A DNA stretch of 64,000 nucleotides from Labia minor (lineage: Eukaryota > Arthropoda > Insecta > Dermaptera > Spongiphoridae). The stretch lies in the NCBI GenBank assembly GCA_963082975.1, contig OY720345.1:77469034-77533033 (forward strand). The letters are read 5' to 3'. Within the stretch, counting starts at the first letter, position 1, and each line of letters starts with the position of its first letter. The notes beneath the pieces were generated by a model. It saw nothing but the letters and a program-made list of their open reading frames with translations. It was not told the DNA's origin and did no database searches. Below, piece by piece: positions 47,049 to 58,320 of the stretch. The position numbers and the translations under genes are program-made.

Positions 47049-48250
47049 TATATTAATAAGCATGTTTTCACATTTATATTTAAACTAAGTAATATTTACT
47101 ATTAAGAGTTCACATATTTATTCCCACGTTTTAGTTTTTTTTTTCAAATTTAAATTTTTAACAAAACAAATCGATAAATAAATATTTTGTTCTTTCGTCT
47201 ACCAAATATCAATATTTAATTCTAATCATTTCAAAAAACTTTATTAGTTATGATTTCCTTATTTGTACAATAATATATACTGAATATATATTTATCTACA
47301 ATAGTACTATTCACTTACCACTGATGATGATTTTTTTTTATTTTGTTATAGTACGAGAGATAAGAAAGTGTATGAAGACGATGTAGACAATTACCTGAAA
47401 AAAGAAAATCACAACATTAGGAAAATATTTTTTTCATGTTTCTTTTTATAATTTATGTTAATAATAATTGAAAATAATCTAAAAAGTTTGAATAAATTAT
47501 CAAAATAGACACGTAGTTCTTGATTGTAACTTTAAGGGTTTGTTGATGTTATTAACCCATCGTATTTCTCCTCGTCCAAAGTTTGAGTATCCATTTTAAT
47601 AATCCTTCCGCACGTGTCCCTTATAAAACATAAGCATCTCGATTTAATAATACTAACAATATCTGAATATCCATGAAAAAGATTATTTAGAGTATAGAAC
47701 TGCTGTTAAAAGTTACAATCCTATACTAGTGTTAAGGCTCACAGTAAAAAAAAAGAATGTTCATATTGAAAAAATGACTTTTATTTAAATAAATGTATGT
47801 TAAGGAACTTTTAATTTATGAATGTGCCAAATATAGAATTTTAGATAAATTTAGAAGAAAAAGGTTTCTTTTTAAAAACTTTCATCCCATTTCTCATGCT
47901 ATTTATAAAATTATCTTTCACTTTTCTTGTGAATATTTATTTATTAATTATACATATACGTATATATGTAAAATTGTTATGGAAAAGAGGAAAAAATCGA
48001 ATTTCTCTAATAAAATGAATTTATTTACAAATGTTTATAATTATAAAAAAATATTTACAATAATAAATAAAGTTATATAAAAATAAGGAATCGATATTTA
48101 ATTATATTATTCTATTTCTTTGTTTTATCAAATTATCTTTAATGAATCTTATTATTTGTTATTTAATTTATCATAATTATTTATATTATAATTTAAATAA
48201 TTCCTAATTTCAAGATGTGAATGAATTTGGTTTTTATATATACTATTTAT
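47049..48250. other. AT-rich gene-free stretch
   Basis: A 95-codon plus frame at 47793-48080 is rich in Phe, Lys, Ile and Asn as expected by chance and matches no family I know. Confidence 0.5.
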
Positions 48251-48267
48251 ATTATATAATTAATAAT

Positions 48268-48547
48268 GCGCCACAGGGTGAGAGGCTAACGTCGCTGTCT
48301 CACATTACCGGGTTCAAGTCCCGGGCCTGGCAAGGGAATTTCTCTAGCTGGGGTCTTTGGGACGGAGTCAACCCAGCCTCAGGTATCAACATTGGGAAGC
48401 TACTTGATAAAAAGTAGCGCCTCCGATCAAGAAAATCAAGGTAAAGGTTGATAGGACACGTTCTACTGATCATAGGACACCTATCTGATATAACCGACTT
48501 GATAGGCTTTTCCCTTGCGTAGGTCATACAAAAGTCAGAGGTTTTTT
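48268..48547 (+). repeat. tRNA-derived SINE, family C copy 3
   Basis: The head GCGCCACAGGGTGAGAGGCT and B box CGGGTTCAAGTCCCGGGC are followed by the shared body and a T-run tail. A perfect 15-bp target-site duplication ATTATATAATTAATA lies at 48251-48265 and 48549-48563, which proves insertion. Open frames across it on both strands are incidental. Confidence 0.95.
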
Positions 48548-48563
48548 TATTATATAATTAATA

Positions 48564-50100
48564 TTAATATAATTAATATATATATATATATATAATTAAT
48601 ATATATATAATTCATATTTTTAACAAGAAAAAAATATTATTAATTCTATTTATTGATAATTTTAATAAAATAAAAAAATATATATAGACATTTCATTTTA
48701 TTATAATTACAATAAGTACCTATATATAGGGTGTTATTATATTCATAATCATAGTTCATATTTGAACTAAATATTTTTAATTAATAAGAAGACTAATATT
48801 AATAAAAACAAGTAAAAACTTCATCTCAAATAATATCAAATATTATTATGTAATAGTAAATACAGGACATAATGGATCTTAAAATCTTAGCAGTAAATTC
48901 TCTAACTAAATAATTTTTTTTAATTATTATAGGAAAACCAACCATAATTTACATTAGTTAGAATAATTCATCTTCTTAATTTACCTAAAATGTTATTATA
49001 TTTAAATTCTTAATATCAAACTTTGTAATGAATTGTTATATAAATTATGTCAAATTGTTTTTCCGTTAGTGCTTGTCCATGCGGTATGAAGTATTTGTAT
49101 GTTTTCTATTGTAGTGTATTTGTGAATAGGGAACAAAATAAATATTTAGATAAGCGCTTTTCCCTTTTATTGTATGAATGTAATTCAAATGAATTGCCAT
49201 TGACCAAACATTAATATTTTATTAAAGAAAAAAAAAATAAAGAAACAAACTAAAAAAAATAATGGTTATTCTTAAATTCAAAAGAAAGTGAATAAGGGAA
49301 AATGAAAGCTACTTTAATTTCAAATAAAAAGATTAGAAATAAAAAAAATTAATTAATTAATTATTAGGGTTAAAATCATAAATTATGGATTAATAAGAGA
49401 ATTGGAAGAAAATATTTATTGTACGAACTGAGTATCAAAATAGGGAAGTTTGGATGAATGTGCTTGCTAGGATCAGCAACTTTTGAATTCAATATCTTTA
49501 CAATTATACGAAAATTATATTTAATTAACAGTAAAGGGATTTCAATTTGATTTTGTGTGAAATCCAGATTCATTGTTAAAAAGTGGAACGCCCTCTAGGC
49601 GGTCATTTGTTCAATTAGCCATTGCATCCGGTCGCATTTCCTATTTATTTGTATCTTTCCAATGGCTCATATAAATTTGACTCTTGTGATCTGTGACTTC
49701 TCTTATTACTCAAATCCACCCACTAGATCCAACCCTCTACTGAAAACGCCCCACTCGCTACATACAGTAAAGCCCTTTGTTCAAACGGATATCCCATTCG
49801 TCTATTTAATCTTTTGTCAAAGTTAAAAACTCCTCATTCCCTCTCCTCCTCCTCCTCAACCTCCTTATTCCACCTTCCTCTACTCTCCACACGAACAGAT
49901 GCAAATAAACATCAAGAAAATTGAGAAATGAATTAAACATCAACGAAGATCGCTTTTCATATAAAACTAGATGCAAAAAGTTGTAGAAAGTTACTCAGGT
50001 AGTAGTAGATTTTTTTTTTAGAAGCAAATTCCTAACATTCTTATGGAACATCTATAATTAAAACACTATCCACTAATACTCAAAATATACAATACTTTAA
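48564..50100. other. AT-rich stretch with a higher-GC patch at 49.57-49.91 kb
   Basis: The 49.6-kb patch contains CGCCCTCTAGGCGGTC, near-palindromic, and a CTCCTCCTCCTC run. No coding or repeat identity was recognised. Confidence 0.4.
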
Positions 50101-50113
50101 AAAAATCGTTTTT

Positions 50114-50746
50114 ACCGACCGACGATAGTAAGGGAGGTATTGTTTTCACACCAAATTTCACATGTGGAGATTTTTACATATCTCCACGAATCATGCATTT
50201 TCTTAACAGAAAAAAGTATTTTTAGCATGATGTCTGTCCGTCCGTCCGTCCGTATAGATGTGTACAGCCTGAACGGCTGAACGGATTTTGATGTAATTTG
50301 GTATATTTACTTAATGCATCAGTGGGATGAATTGATCAACTTTTGGTGCAAATCCGGAAACCGGAAGTGGTAGTATTAGCGATCGACGATAGGAAGGGAA
50401 GGGTTATTTTCACACCAAATTTCACATGAGGAGATTTTTTTATATATCACCACGAATCATGCACTTTGTATTGGTTTTATCCTCGGAAAAATCATATTTA
50501 TTAGTTTTTTCTTGATTTAAAATTATATGACGTCATCCAGCCATTCATGACGTCACAGCCTGGTCTTGCATATATATTATAAATAAAATAAAATTAAAAA
50601 TGTTTATATTTATTATTTATGTATGCCTATATGTTTTTTATTACATTAATAGATATATTAAAATTATTTGAAATTGTTTCTGTAGCTGGAAATTAATTTA
50701 TTTCAAACCGTCGGTCGGTTCGGACCTGGCCACAGGTCAACTTATT
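50114..50746 (+). mobile_element. Family A Helentron-like element (copy A6, full length)
   Basis: Cleanest plus-strand copy. It has ACCGACCGACGATAGTAAGG after TTTTT, module 1, a GTCC microsatellite (50234-50252), AACGGATTTTGATGTAATTT, and module 2 from 50379. Two TGACGTCA octamers (50528-50535 and 50548-50555) follow, then CCGTCGGTCGGTTCG, the hairpin GACCTGGCCACAGGTC and AACTTATTTTTT. It ends 36 bp before the hAT MITE at 50782. Confidence 0.92.
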
Positions 50747-50781
50747 TTTTTCTAAATTAATTTAATCTCGTATACCTATAC

Positions 50782-51062
50782 CAGGGCTTCTTAAACTTTT
50801 TTCATTCGCGACCCCATTTACAATTGCGAGTTTCCTGGCGACCCCGTATAAATATAAAAGAAAGATATATAAATATTTTTTGATGATTTATTTATTAGGT
50901 AACAATATACAGAACATATAAATCTAAAATCTAGAATCTAGGTGTGTATTTGTATAATGTCTAGATTGTAGATGTTACAAAATCGTGTATTTAAATATTT
51001 AACATTAAAATCACTCGCGACCCCAGAATTTTGCTACGCGACCCATAGTTTAAGAAGGCCTG
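50782..51062. mobile_element. hAT MITE, 281 bp
   Basis: The ends are CAGGGCTTCTTAAACTTTTT and GTTTAAGAAGGCCTG, with subterminal CGCGACCCC repeats on both sides. The perfect 8-bp duplication ACCTATAC flanks it (50774-50781 and 51063-51070). Non-coding. Confidence 0.95.
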
Positions 51063-51070
51063 ACCTATAC

Positions 51071-51215
51071 AATGACAAAAAACAACAAATGTATAAACAA
51101 GAAGAATTAAGCTATAAAAATAATATTTTTATTTAATTTCTAAAACATAGCTTGTCATCATTCTTTTTTTTAAATTTATTTATTAGTTTAAATTTAATTA
51201 TTTATATAATTTGAT

Positions 51216-51246
<31 letters not shown>

Positions 51247-51655
51247 AACCTAATTTAATTTATAAAAATAAAAAATATATAGGTTGGAGTCATAGGAGAA
51301 GAGATTTCAATGGGTTTTACCACCCTCTTAAAAAAAAGTTATAAATGGAAATAAAAAAGTTATAATATGAATGTAAATTCAAAATTTAAATCTTACAAAA
51401 AGTGAAGCGTTCAAACACATAAAAACTGAAAGAATGAAATTATTTAAAAAATTTTAGGGATCTTAAATTAAAGCTCATAATCGATTTTTTTTTTCATCAT
51501 ATTTTCTCTAAAAGTAATATAAAAATAAAATTCATAAAAGAAACAACATCCACTTCTTTTGTTCAAAATTAATAACAAAACAAACAAATAAAAGTAGCAT
51601 AACACCAGTTCATACCATAAATACAAATATTTTAATAAAAATAAACTTGGATATA
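51071..51655. other. AT-rich gene-free stretch
   Basis: TA run at 51222-51245; otherwise featureless. Confidence 0.5.
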
Positions 51656-51659
51656 TATC

Positions 51660-52224
51660 TATCTATTTATCTCTGTGACTAAACGGAACTCGAAAGTTCT
51701 TGGTCGAGGCATCCACATTTCTCCAACTGTCCCTATCCTTAGCTAATCCCATCCAACTCCTATTTTATATCATCTCTCTTACGTGTCTTCTTACATTATC
51801 CACTCACCTGGTCCTGAACTTCCAACAGACGTTTCCTAATCGGTCTCCCCACAAATAAACTTTTTGCCAGTCTCTCCTCTTCCCCAATTTTCTTGATTTT
51901 ATTACTCTAACTACATATATAATGCAATTCCTCGTTATGCAATCTCTGCCATTCCCCGCTGACCTCTAAATGCTGAAAACAGTCCTATTTTCAAATTTTC
52001 TAAATCTCCTCTCGTCTCCTACGATCATAGACCCCACATATGCTTCACACCCATATAATACAATCGACAAAATAATTGTTTCATATATTTTAATTTTTTT
52101 TCCCCTTGGGTAATAATTTTGACGAGAAAACCCCCTTTACTGCATGAAAACAGGCGTTACCCGATTGCAACCTCGATTTAAATTCTTCTATTATTATCCT
52201 TCGTTATTACAGAACCTAAGTATA
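51660..52224 (-). pseudogene. Non-LTR retrotransposon 3' fragment (copy D2)
   Basis: On the minus strand, DNA matches D1 from the NIREEFK region, through the cysteine-aspartate-like GCEA block and GEWQRLHNEELH, to the same 3' end (ACTTTCGAGTTCCGT, then AGATAGATAG-type tail at 51660). Deletions and frameshifts throughout. Confidence 0.85.
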
Positions 52225-52650
52225 AACTTGGATATATAATAATATTATATATACAGGAAAACGTTTTGTTTTTTTGAATTAAAATTTTTAAAAATTATTT
52301 TGATTTAGGAATTTTTAAACAAAAATTGACATATCTCAAAGAATTTATATTTACAAATTTTTAAAAAATAAGAATAACTGAATAAATATTAATTTGTTAT
52401 CAAATTTTGAATATGTAAGTAATTGTATATCTATATATTTTCTAGAATATTTTTGAAAACAAAATACATAATAAAGTGGATCTATATTAATTTATTTTGT
52501 GACTGGTCAATTAGAAATTTGTCTAGAGGTGAAAAATAAATAAAATGTTTTGAAAATATCAATAGAGTAAAAGAAAATCATGGTTCTGGTATTAAAATAG
52601 ATTTAGCAATTTTTTAGTAATTTATCTATCAAATGGATATTCTATAAAAA
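52225..52650. other. AT-rich gene-free stretch
   Basis: No feature recognised. Confidence 0.5.
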
Positions 52651-52654
52651 GGGA

Positions 52655-52760
52655 AATTGGACCAGGCCATCCCTCTTTGAGTCACCCTCAATTCAAACTT
52701 ATCTCATCATTTTGATGAGTAAGCGTTAAATAATAGCATTCGGGCCTGGTGCCAATTTTT
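52655..52760. repeat. Short inverted-repeat element, about 106 bp
   Basis: AAATTGGACCAGGCC at the left pairs with GGGCCTGGTGCCAATTT at the right, with one unpaired base. An inner perfect hairpin CTCATCATTTTGATGAG sits at about 52703. Looks like a tiny MITE; no duplication identified. Confidence 0.5.
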
Positions 52761-53254
52761 TTTCCTTCAAAATTGTAAATGTATCTTTCCATTTTCCCAA
52801 TCATAACATGTCAATTAAAATTCAATTTTGATTTCTCTAATAAATGATTAAACAATTTAAAAAAAAAACCGTTAAAAGTATGATATTTTTTAAGGCATTG
52901 AATAGATTTAATGTATCTATACAATTTCTATGCAAGAAAAACCAGCTGGTGATGCCACAATAAGAATTACATAATAATTACATACATAATTCATTGATTT
53001 GATTTGTAATATAATAACATAATTGTAATAAATACTTCTGATATCAAATAAAATATAAAAGAATTATATTCATTGATTAGTGTTATTTTAGTTGTTTTAT
53101 TAGTTGAGAAGAAAGGAAATCAACAATTTTAAAATTTCAATTTGTAATTTAAACTAAAATATGTTTCTTGAGTTAAAAAAGATAAATCAATTTTGTTATT
53201 TAAGAATTATAGTTAATGATTTTGAAGAATATTAAAAATAAGTAACAATAGTGA
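52761..53254. other. AT-rich gene-free stretch
   Basis: No feature recognised. Confidence 0.5.
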
Positions 53255-53786
53255 GTAATTATTTACAAAACGGGAAGCTTCAGGGATTTGGATCAAACTT
53301 TGCCAGTAGATTCCTTTTTTAAATCCAAAGAAACATTTCATATGCAATATATCTCTGTCTCTTCTAGTTTACGAGATAAAAATAATTAAAGTTTGACAGA
53401 TAAGCTGGTTATGAATTAGCAGTCATTTAATAATGTTGACTAATTCACTAATTATTTACTTATACACTAATTTTCGATCTTTTTCAGTTCGGTTGGAATT
53501 TATGTAAATTAAAATATTAATTAATTAATTAATTGTTTTATATCCAAACCGAACTGGAAAAAACTCCAGAAAATTAGTGGAACACTCTGCTGGCCAAATG
53601 AATAAAACATGATAGCTTAATAGAATGTAAATGGATTTATATGTAAATTTTAATAATTTTTATCTAGTAAACTAGAGAAGATCGAGTAATATTGTAAAAG
53701 GAAAGTTTCTTTGGAATTAAAAAAGGAACCAATTGGAAAAGTTTCATCAAAATCCCTGAGAAGCTTGCCATTTTATAAACAATTAC
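53255..53786. repeat. 532-bp imperfect palindrome (foldback element)
   Basis: Matching segments lie at mirror positions around a centre near 53520: GTAATT 53255/AATTAC 53786; AAGCTT 53275/53766; TTCCTTTTTTAA and TTAAAAAAGGAA; CTAGTTTACGAGATAAAAAT and ATTTTTATCTAGTAAACTAG; CAGTTCGGTT 53485/AACCGAACTG 53556. The arms are diverged but pair along their whole length. The right arm carries GATTTTGATGAAAC in reverse, like the family A block. Transcribed, it would form a long hairpin. No protein. Confidence 0.85.
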
Positions 53787-54739
53787 CCAATAATGGAATA
53801 ATTTATTTTATTAATTATTTTGAAAGCTACTGAAACATTATAAATTTGTTTTATTTTTTCTGAATTGCGCCACCTCTTCTCAATTACTTTCAACTCAACT
53901 TATATATATATATATATAATAACAAAGCCTTTCAGAGACTTGGAATGTGTATGAAAATACAGAATATCAATTATCGGGTCTAATTAAATTTTAGTAATAA
54001 TTACTAAATAATTCCAAGTTATGTTAGAGGGGATGATGTCACATGGTGCGTTCTTCGGGGACCAATTGAGCTCGACTTGTCGTTGCCATCTAATTGTTAA
54101 GTCCTTGGTTTAGAAAGGATACCGTAAGAGCAGAGTCAAAGCAAACGTCAGAAGGGTGGAAACCAATTTAGTCAGTGGCTCCATTTCCAATTCAATGATA
54201 TAATTCTCTACTCCGGACCAATTTCTTTTTTTTTATCTTATTTATCATTAATATTTTAATATTCTTATTTAAAAAATACATAAAAACATATACAGATACT
54301 CATACACATAGCCAATTTAATAGTTATATTAATTAATAATAAAAAGGTAAATAAAATAAATAAATTAATTAATATATATGTATATAAATATATATATACA
54401 TATATATAAATATACTCTTTCATCATTTATTCAAAATGAAAATGATGAGAAGAGAATTATAAAAATTTAAAATAAAATAAACTTTTTTTGGGTTTTAATT
54501 CTATTCTTTTCTATACTTTATGAAAAAAAAAATAAAATAAATACATCTATTTTTAAAATTATTATTAAAATTATTTTTTTATGATCTTAAATCACTAACG
54601 TTTCTTCTTCTGAACCCATCATTAAATGTACGATTATTGAGTTTTGGATTTAAATTTTTCTAATCGGATCAGTATTCATTTCTTTGATGTCTACTAGATT
54701 ATGGTATATATAAATAAATATCTTCCTATCTATGTAAAA

Positions 54740-54788
<49 letters not shown>

Positions 54789-56150
54789 ATCTCGTATATA
54801 TATAATTTTCCCTTTTCTCACTTATAAATAAATTTTTAGCCCACACAATATCCAGTTACTTTTTTTTTATTATATATATATGTATATTGTTACGATTTGT
54901 TTATATTATTTTTTTTCCTTTTGATAAACCGAAATTTATCGTCCATTTTATATTTAAAAATTTACATAAAATTTTACAATTGATTTAATCTGACATATTA
55001 ATATAGAATAAATAAGTTTAGATTGTTACTAAAGTAGTGTGATATTGTAAGGTGTTAATATTAAATTTACATATCTATATTACATGTGTAATTTAATTTT
55101 TAAAATATTATTTTTAAATTTAGAGTGTGGAATTATATAGATTAATATCTCAAAAAGACACCTATGAATTATGATTAGATATTTATAAGAATCTTTAATA
55201 AAAATATTCATTAAATTTTTATATTTGTTTTATAAATGTTTTATTTAGTGGAAAAGTTTGATGATTGAGAAAAATGATTAATGTTTATTTATATATGCTA
55301 GATAGTAGTAGTAGTAGTAGTGGTAGTAATAGGAGGTGCATCTGTTTAATCTAGTGGATAGGGAATCTCATTTAATAAACATGACATGACATCTTTTGAA
55401 GTCAACGACCGCTGTAAATATATAAATATTTTAAATGACAAAGACTCTATTAACAAATAAATGAAAGTATATTGGATTCTGTAAAATTAAGTAATATTGC
55501 AATTGAGCATTAAATTATATATACAGTGTATGTGTAACTTTTGCACCCTGATGTTAAGTCCCTTTGGCTCAAATTAGATCCCAGGCTTTTGATCTGAAAA
55601 TTGCTTTCGCACCCTCCTCCCGCCCCATGGGTTCCACCCTGCTTAATCCAAAGTGTCTATAACATGAAAAATGTCTTGAGCTTCAGCACCCCTGTCATCA
55701 CCATCTCTTCAGTCTTCCGCCGATGGTCGCCACCCAATATTGGCAACCCTTAAACCGGACGGCTGACTAATGCAAAGGGTGAGTTTATGTTTTTTTTTTT
55801 TCTTTTATTTTGTTTTTTTTTCTCACTAAAGGGACCGATGAAGGAAATGGATCACATGTGGAAGAACTGATATACCTTGACAGCATTTCTCTTTTATAAT
55901 AATCGTCCATTGTTCCCGGATTGCTTTATTTTCACTTTTTTGAAAATCACCCTTATATACCTACTCTATATATTTATCTTCTTTTGATATAAATTCAATA
56001 TTTTTGACAACTAAATTGATGAAGTTTTCTAAATAAAATTTTTTAAAGTGATTAGTTAATAACTAGAAGAACAAGGAGGATAAAAATGAAAAATCAAATT
56101 TTTTAACAAAATTTATAGAGAATTAAATAAATAAAATTTGATATTTTTTT
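53787..56150. other. Mainly AT-rich stretch with two higher-GC patches
   Basis: Patches at 54030-54200 and 55540-55790 have unique-looking, less AT-rich sequence. The second includes CCTCCTCCCGCCCCATGG and AACCGGACGGCTG. A long TA run lies at 54749-54785 and a GTA run at 55305-55327. No coding identity was recognised. Confidence 0.4.
54749..54785. repeat. TA microsatellite (longest in window)
   Basis: About 18 uninterrupted TA units. Confidence 0.9.
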
Positions 56151-56158
56151 TTTAAAAT

Positions 56159-56248
56159 TTAACACGTTGCCGTCGGCACCATAATTTGTCTATTTATTTT
56201 ATGTAGCGGCATGAGCCACCGATGGTACAGCCGGCGGGAACGTGTTAA
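56159..56248. mobile_element. piggyBac-type MITE, 90 bp
   Basis: TTAA at both edges (56159-56162 and 56245-56248) borders the inverted ends CACGTTGCCGTCGGC and, in reverse, CACGTTCCCGCCGGC. TTAA target choice with such ends is typical of piggyBac-derived MITEs. It could also be a fortuitous inverted repeat, since TTAA is common here. Confidence 0.6.
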
Positions 56249-56744
56249 TGTTGACTAATAATATAAAATATTATAATTGTAATATATAAAAATTAATTTT
56301 ATATCTAACTTATGTTGTTTTAATTAATCTATAATTTTATTAACAAATTTTTTTAAAATCTATATATTTAATACGATAGTGTCCGTCTGTACGCAAAAAA
56401 CTCCAGAGCCTAAACTACAAGGAGTAAGGTAACCAAATTTTTCTGAGGTGAAGGGTACCTCAAATGATGAAAAATAAAAAAGAAATTAGAATCTTAGGTA
56501 ACTCCTGAGCTGAGCTGCGGGTGTTCCATTTTCCAGAAATATATATTATAAAGGAGAGTGTTTGTTTGTATGTATGTAATTTGTTTACTTTTTTGCTGTC
56601 ATAGAAACAGATATATATATAATTAGAACCTCTCTCTCTCCCTCTATTTAAAATTTTTAAAAATGGAGTGTTCTAGCCAAATTAAGAAATTTAAATTCCT
56701 TATGCAACATTGATAGGTAAATGAATTGGACTGGAAGAGGAGAC
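56249..56744. other. AT-rich stretch with moderate-complexity patch
   Basis: At 56370-56560 there is less AT-rich sequence (CCTAAACTACAAGGAGTAAG, TGAGCTGAGCTGCGGGTGTT) of unknown nature, perhaps a decayed repeat. Confidence 0.35.
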
Positions 56745-57372
56745 ATATGATTAGAGACATTGGGGAAAAATCAACCAAAATGAAATTAAACAAAAAAATT
56801 CAAGAATTATGCTACGGATACGACTTACATACAATTAACATACAAAATGTAGAATTTGAAAAAGTATAAATATTTAAATACATAAGATCTCTAATCACGA
56901 AGGATAATAATATTCGAGAAGAATTTAAATCGACGTTGTAATTGAGTAACGCCTGTTATGCAGTAAAGGGGCTTATCTCATCAAAGAGGATCAAAATTAA
57001 AATATATAAAAGAATTATTTTTCATGTTGATCGAGGACTAGGGTGACCATATTTCGAAAACACCAAACCGGGACAAACGGTATACCTTTTTTTTAGAACT
57101 AAATTGAAAAAATTTTGAAAAAAAAACGAAATGTCCTAAATATTGAAAAAACATGTAGGGTGTCCCGAAGAATTTTTGGGACAGAGCACCTAAAGACGGG
57201 ACGTTGGAAGACCAAGGACCAAGGTGGGTGGACAATGAAGGAAGGGACATGGGAGAGATGGGACAGGGTAGGATTTGGTTGTAGCTCAGGATAGGGACGC
57301 TTAGAGAAATGTGGATGCTGCGGCTAAGAACTTTCGAAAACTGTAGAGACACAGAGTTAGATAAATACAATA
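56745..57372 (+). pseudogene. Non-LTR retrotransposon fragment (copy D3) with a foreign insert
   Basis: Matches the family in GEKSTKMKLN, QNVEFEKV and NIREEFKSTL with stops, then CYAVKGLISSK, and ends CTTTCGAAAACTGTAGAGAC with GTTAGATAAATA. Between about 57040 and 57190 lies unrelated sequence (CTAGGGTGACCATATTTCGA ... GGTGTCCCGAAG). Its GGTGACCATA and CCGGGACA strings recall hAT-like or other DNA-transposon ends, but no paired ends were found. Confidence 0.8.
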
Positions 57373-57479
57373 ATAATATATAATTAATATACTGATTAAA
57401 TTAAAATATATTTTACAAGAAAACAAATAAATGTCTTTTCTACTTATACTGATTGAAACAAAATGGATGAAAACCTTTT

Positions 57480-57580
57480 ACATACAGACTTTCAACCAAA
57501 TACTATGTATCACTCGGGGGTACAGGGGGCCGAGTCCCCGTCTAGGTGTGAAGAGCGCCGAAGGCGCTCGGAGCAACTAG
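57480..57580 (+). repeat. Repeat G copy 1, hairpin-rich
   Basis: About 100 bp shared with 62514-62620: ACATACAGACTTTCAACCAA, TATGTATCACTCGGGGG, CGAGTCCCCGTCTAGGTG, GGAGCAACTAG. This copy has a perfect 7-bp stem GAGCGCC-GAA-GGCGCTC at 57553-57569 and a G-run/C-run pair GGGGG.../TCCCC. Class unknown. Confidence 0.7.
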
Positions 57581-58080
57581 TTTTAATTAATTTATTTAAT
57601 AAAATAATTTTATGTTGTATAAGAATATTGAATTTGTTGTTTATATTGAATTATGTATGATACTTCATAAGTATTTATTTAAAAATATTTATATTTCATG
57701 GTTCCATTTATTGTTTGTTCCTTGCGTGTAATGTTATAATAATTTGAATCATAATAAATTTTATTATTAAGACCTACGCATATTTGAAAATATTTATGAA
57801 TGTTTTCTTAATGTCTTGAACTTAAATTAGATATTGATTTTTCATAAAGCATTGATCTAATAGTTTATGATATCTCCGATTAAATCTTCTTTCCCCCCTT
57901 CCCTTTTTCTCTTCCTAGAATTGTTAACTATTTTGATGGGAGTCTCAATGTTCCTAGGATGAAATTGATTGGTGTCTCTATTTCTCTCTCTCTCTCTCTC
58001 TCTCTAGATAAACTCCAATTTGGAATTTTGTGCTAGACTGAGTGTTTTGTCAATTAATTAATTCGATCAACTGGAGCGAA
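57581..58080. other. AT-rich gene-free stretch
   Basis: CT microsatellite at about 57985-58005; nothing else recognised. Confidence 0.5.
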
Positions 58081-58320
58081 CTCGATGGCTTAATGCAGGT
58101 CCTCCATTGCTTTGTTACGCGGAAGAATAGACGCTGCTGCAGCGGCTGCCTAGATGTTTATTTTCGACTAGGGATGCGGGGAGGCTCTTTTGAATTTCAA
58201 GGGTGACGTTTAACCTCTGCTTTGTGGGCGGCATCAACGACACCCTTAAGTCATAAGGGCTCTTTTTTATGCGAAACCCTTTTTTTGTAAAGAATTCCAT
58301 GGGGGTTAAGCGAAAATGAT
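58080..58320. other. Higher-GC island, function unknown
   Basis: Contains a 61-codon minus-strand frame (58300-58115) with a Ser-rich end and no recognised domain, and GCTGCTGCAGCGGCTGCC, a CAG/CTG-like repeat. Could be exon or regulatory sequence. Confidence 0.3.

Noticed and set aside
47793..48080. 95-codon plus-strand frame
   Set aside because: Composition dominated by Lys, Ile, Phe and Asn as expected from random AT-rich DNA; no motif, no splice context.
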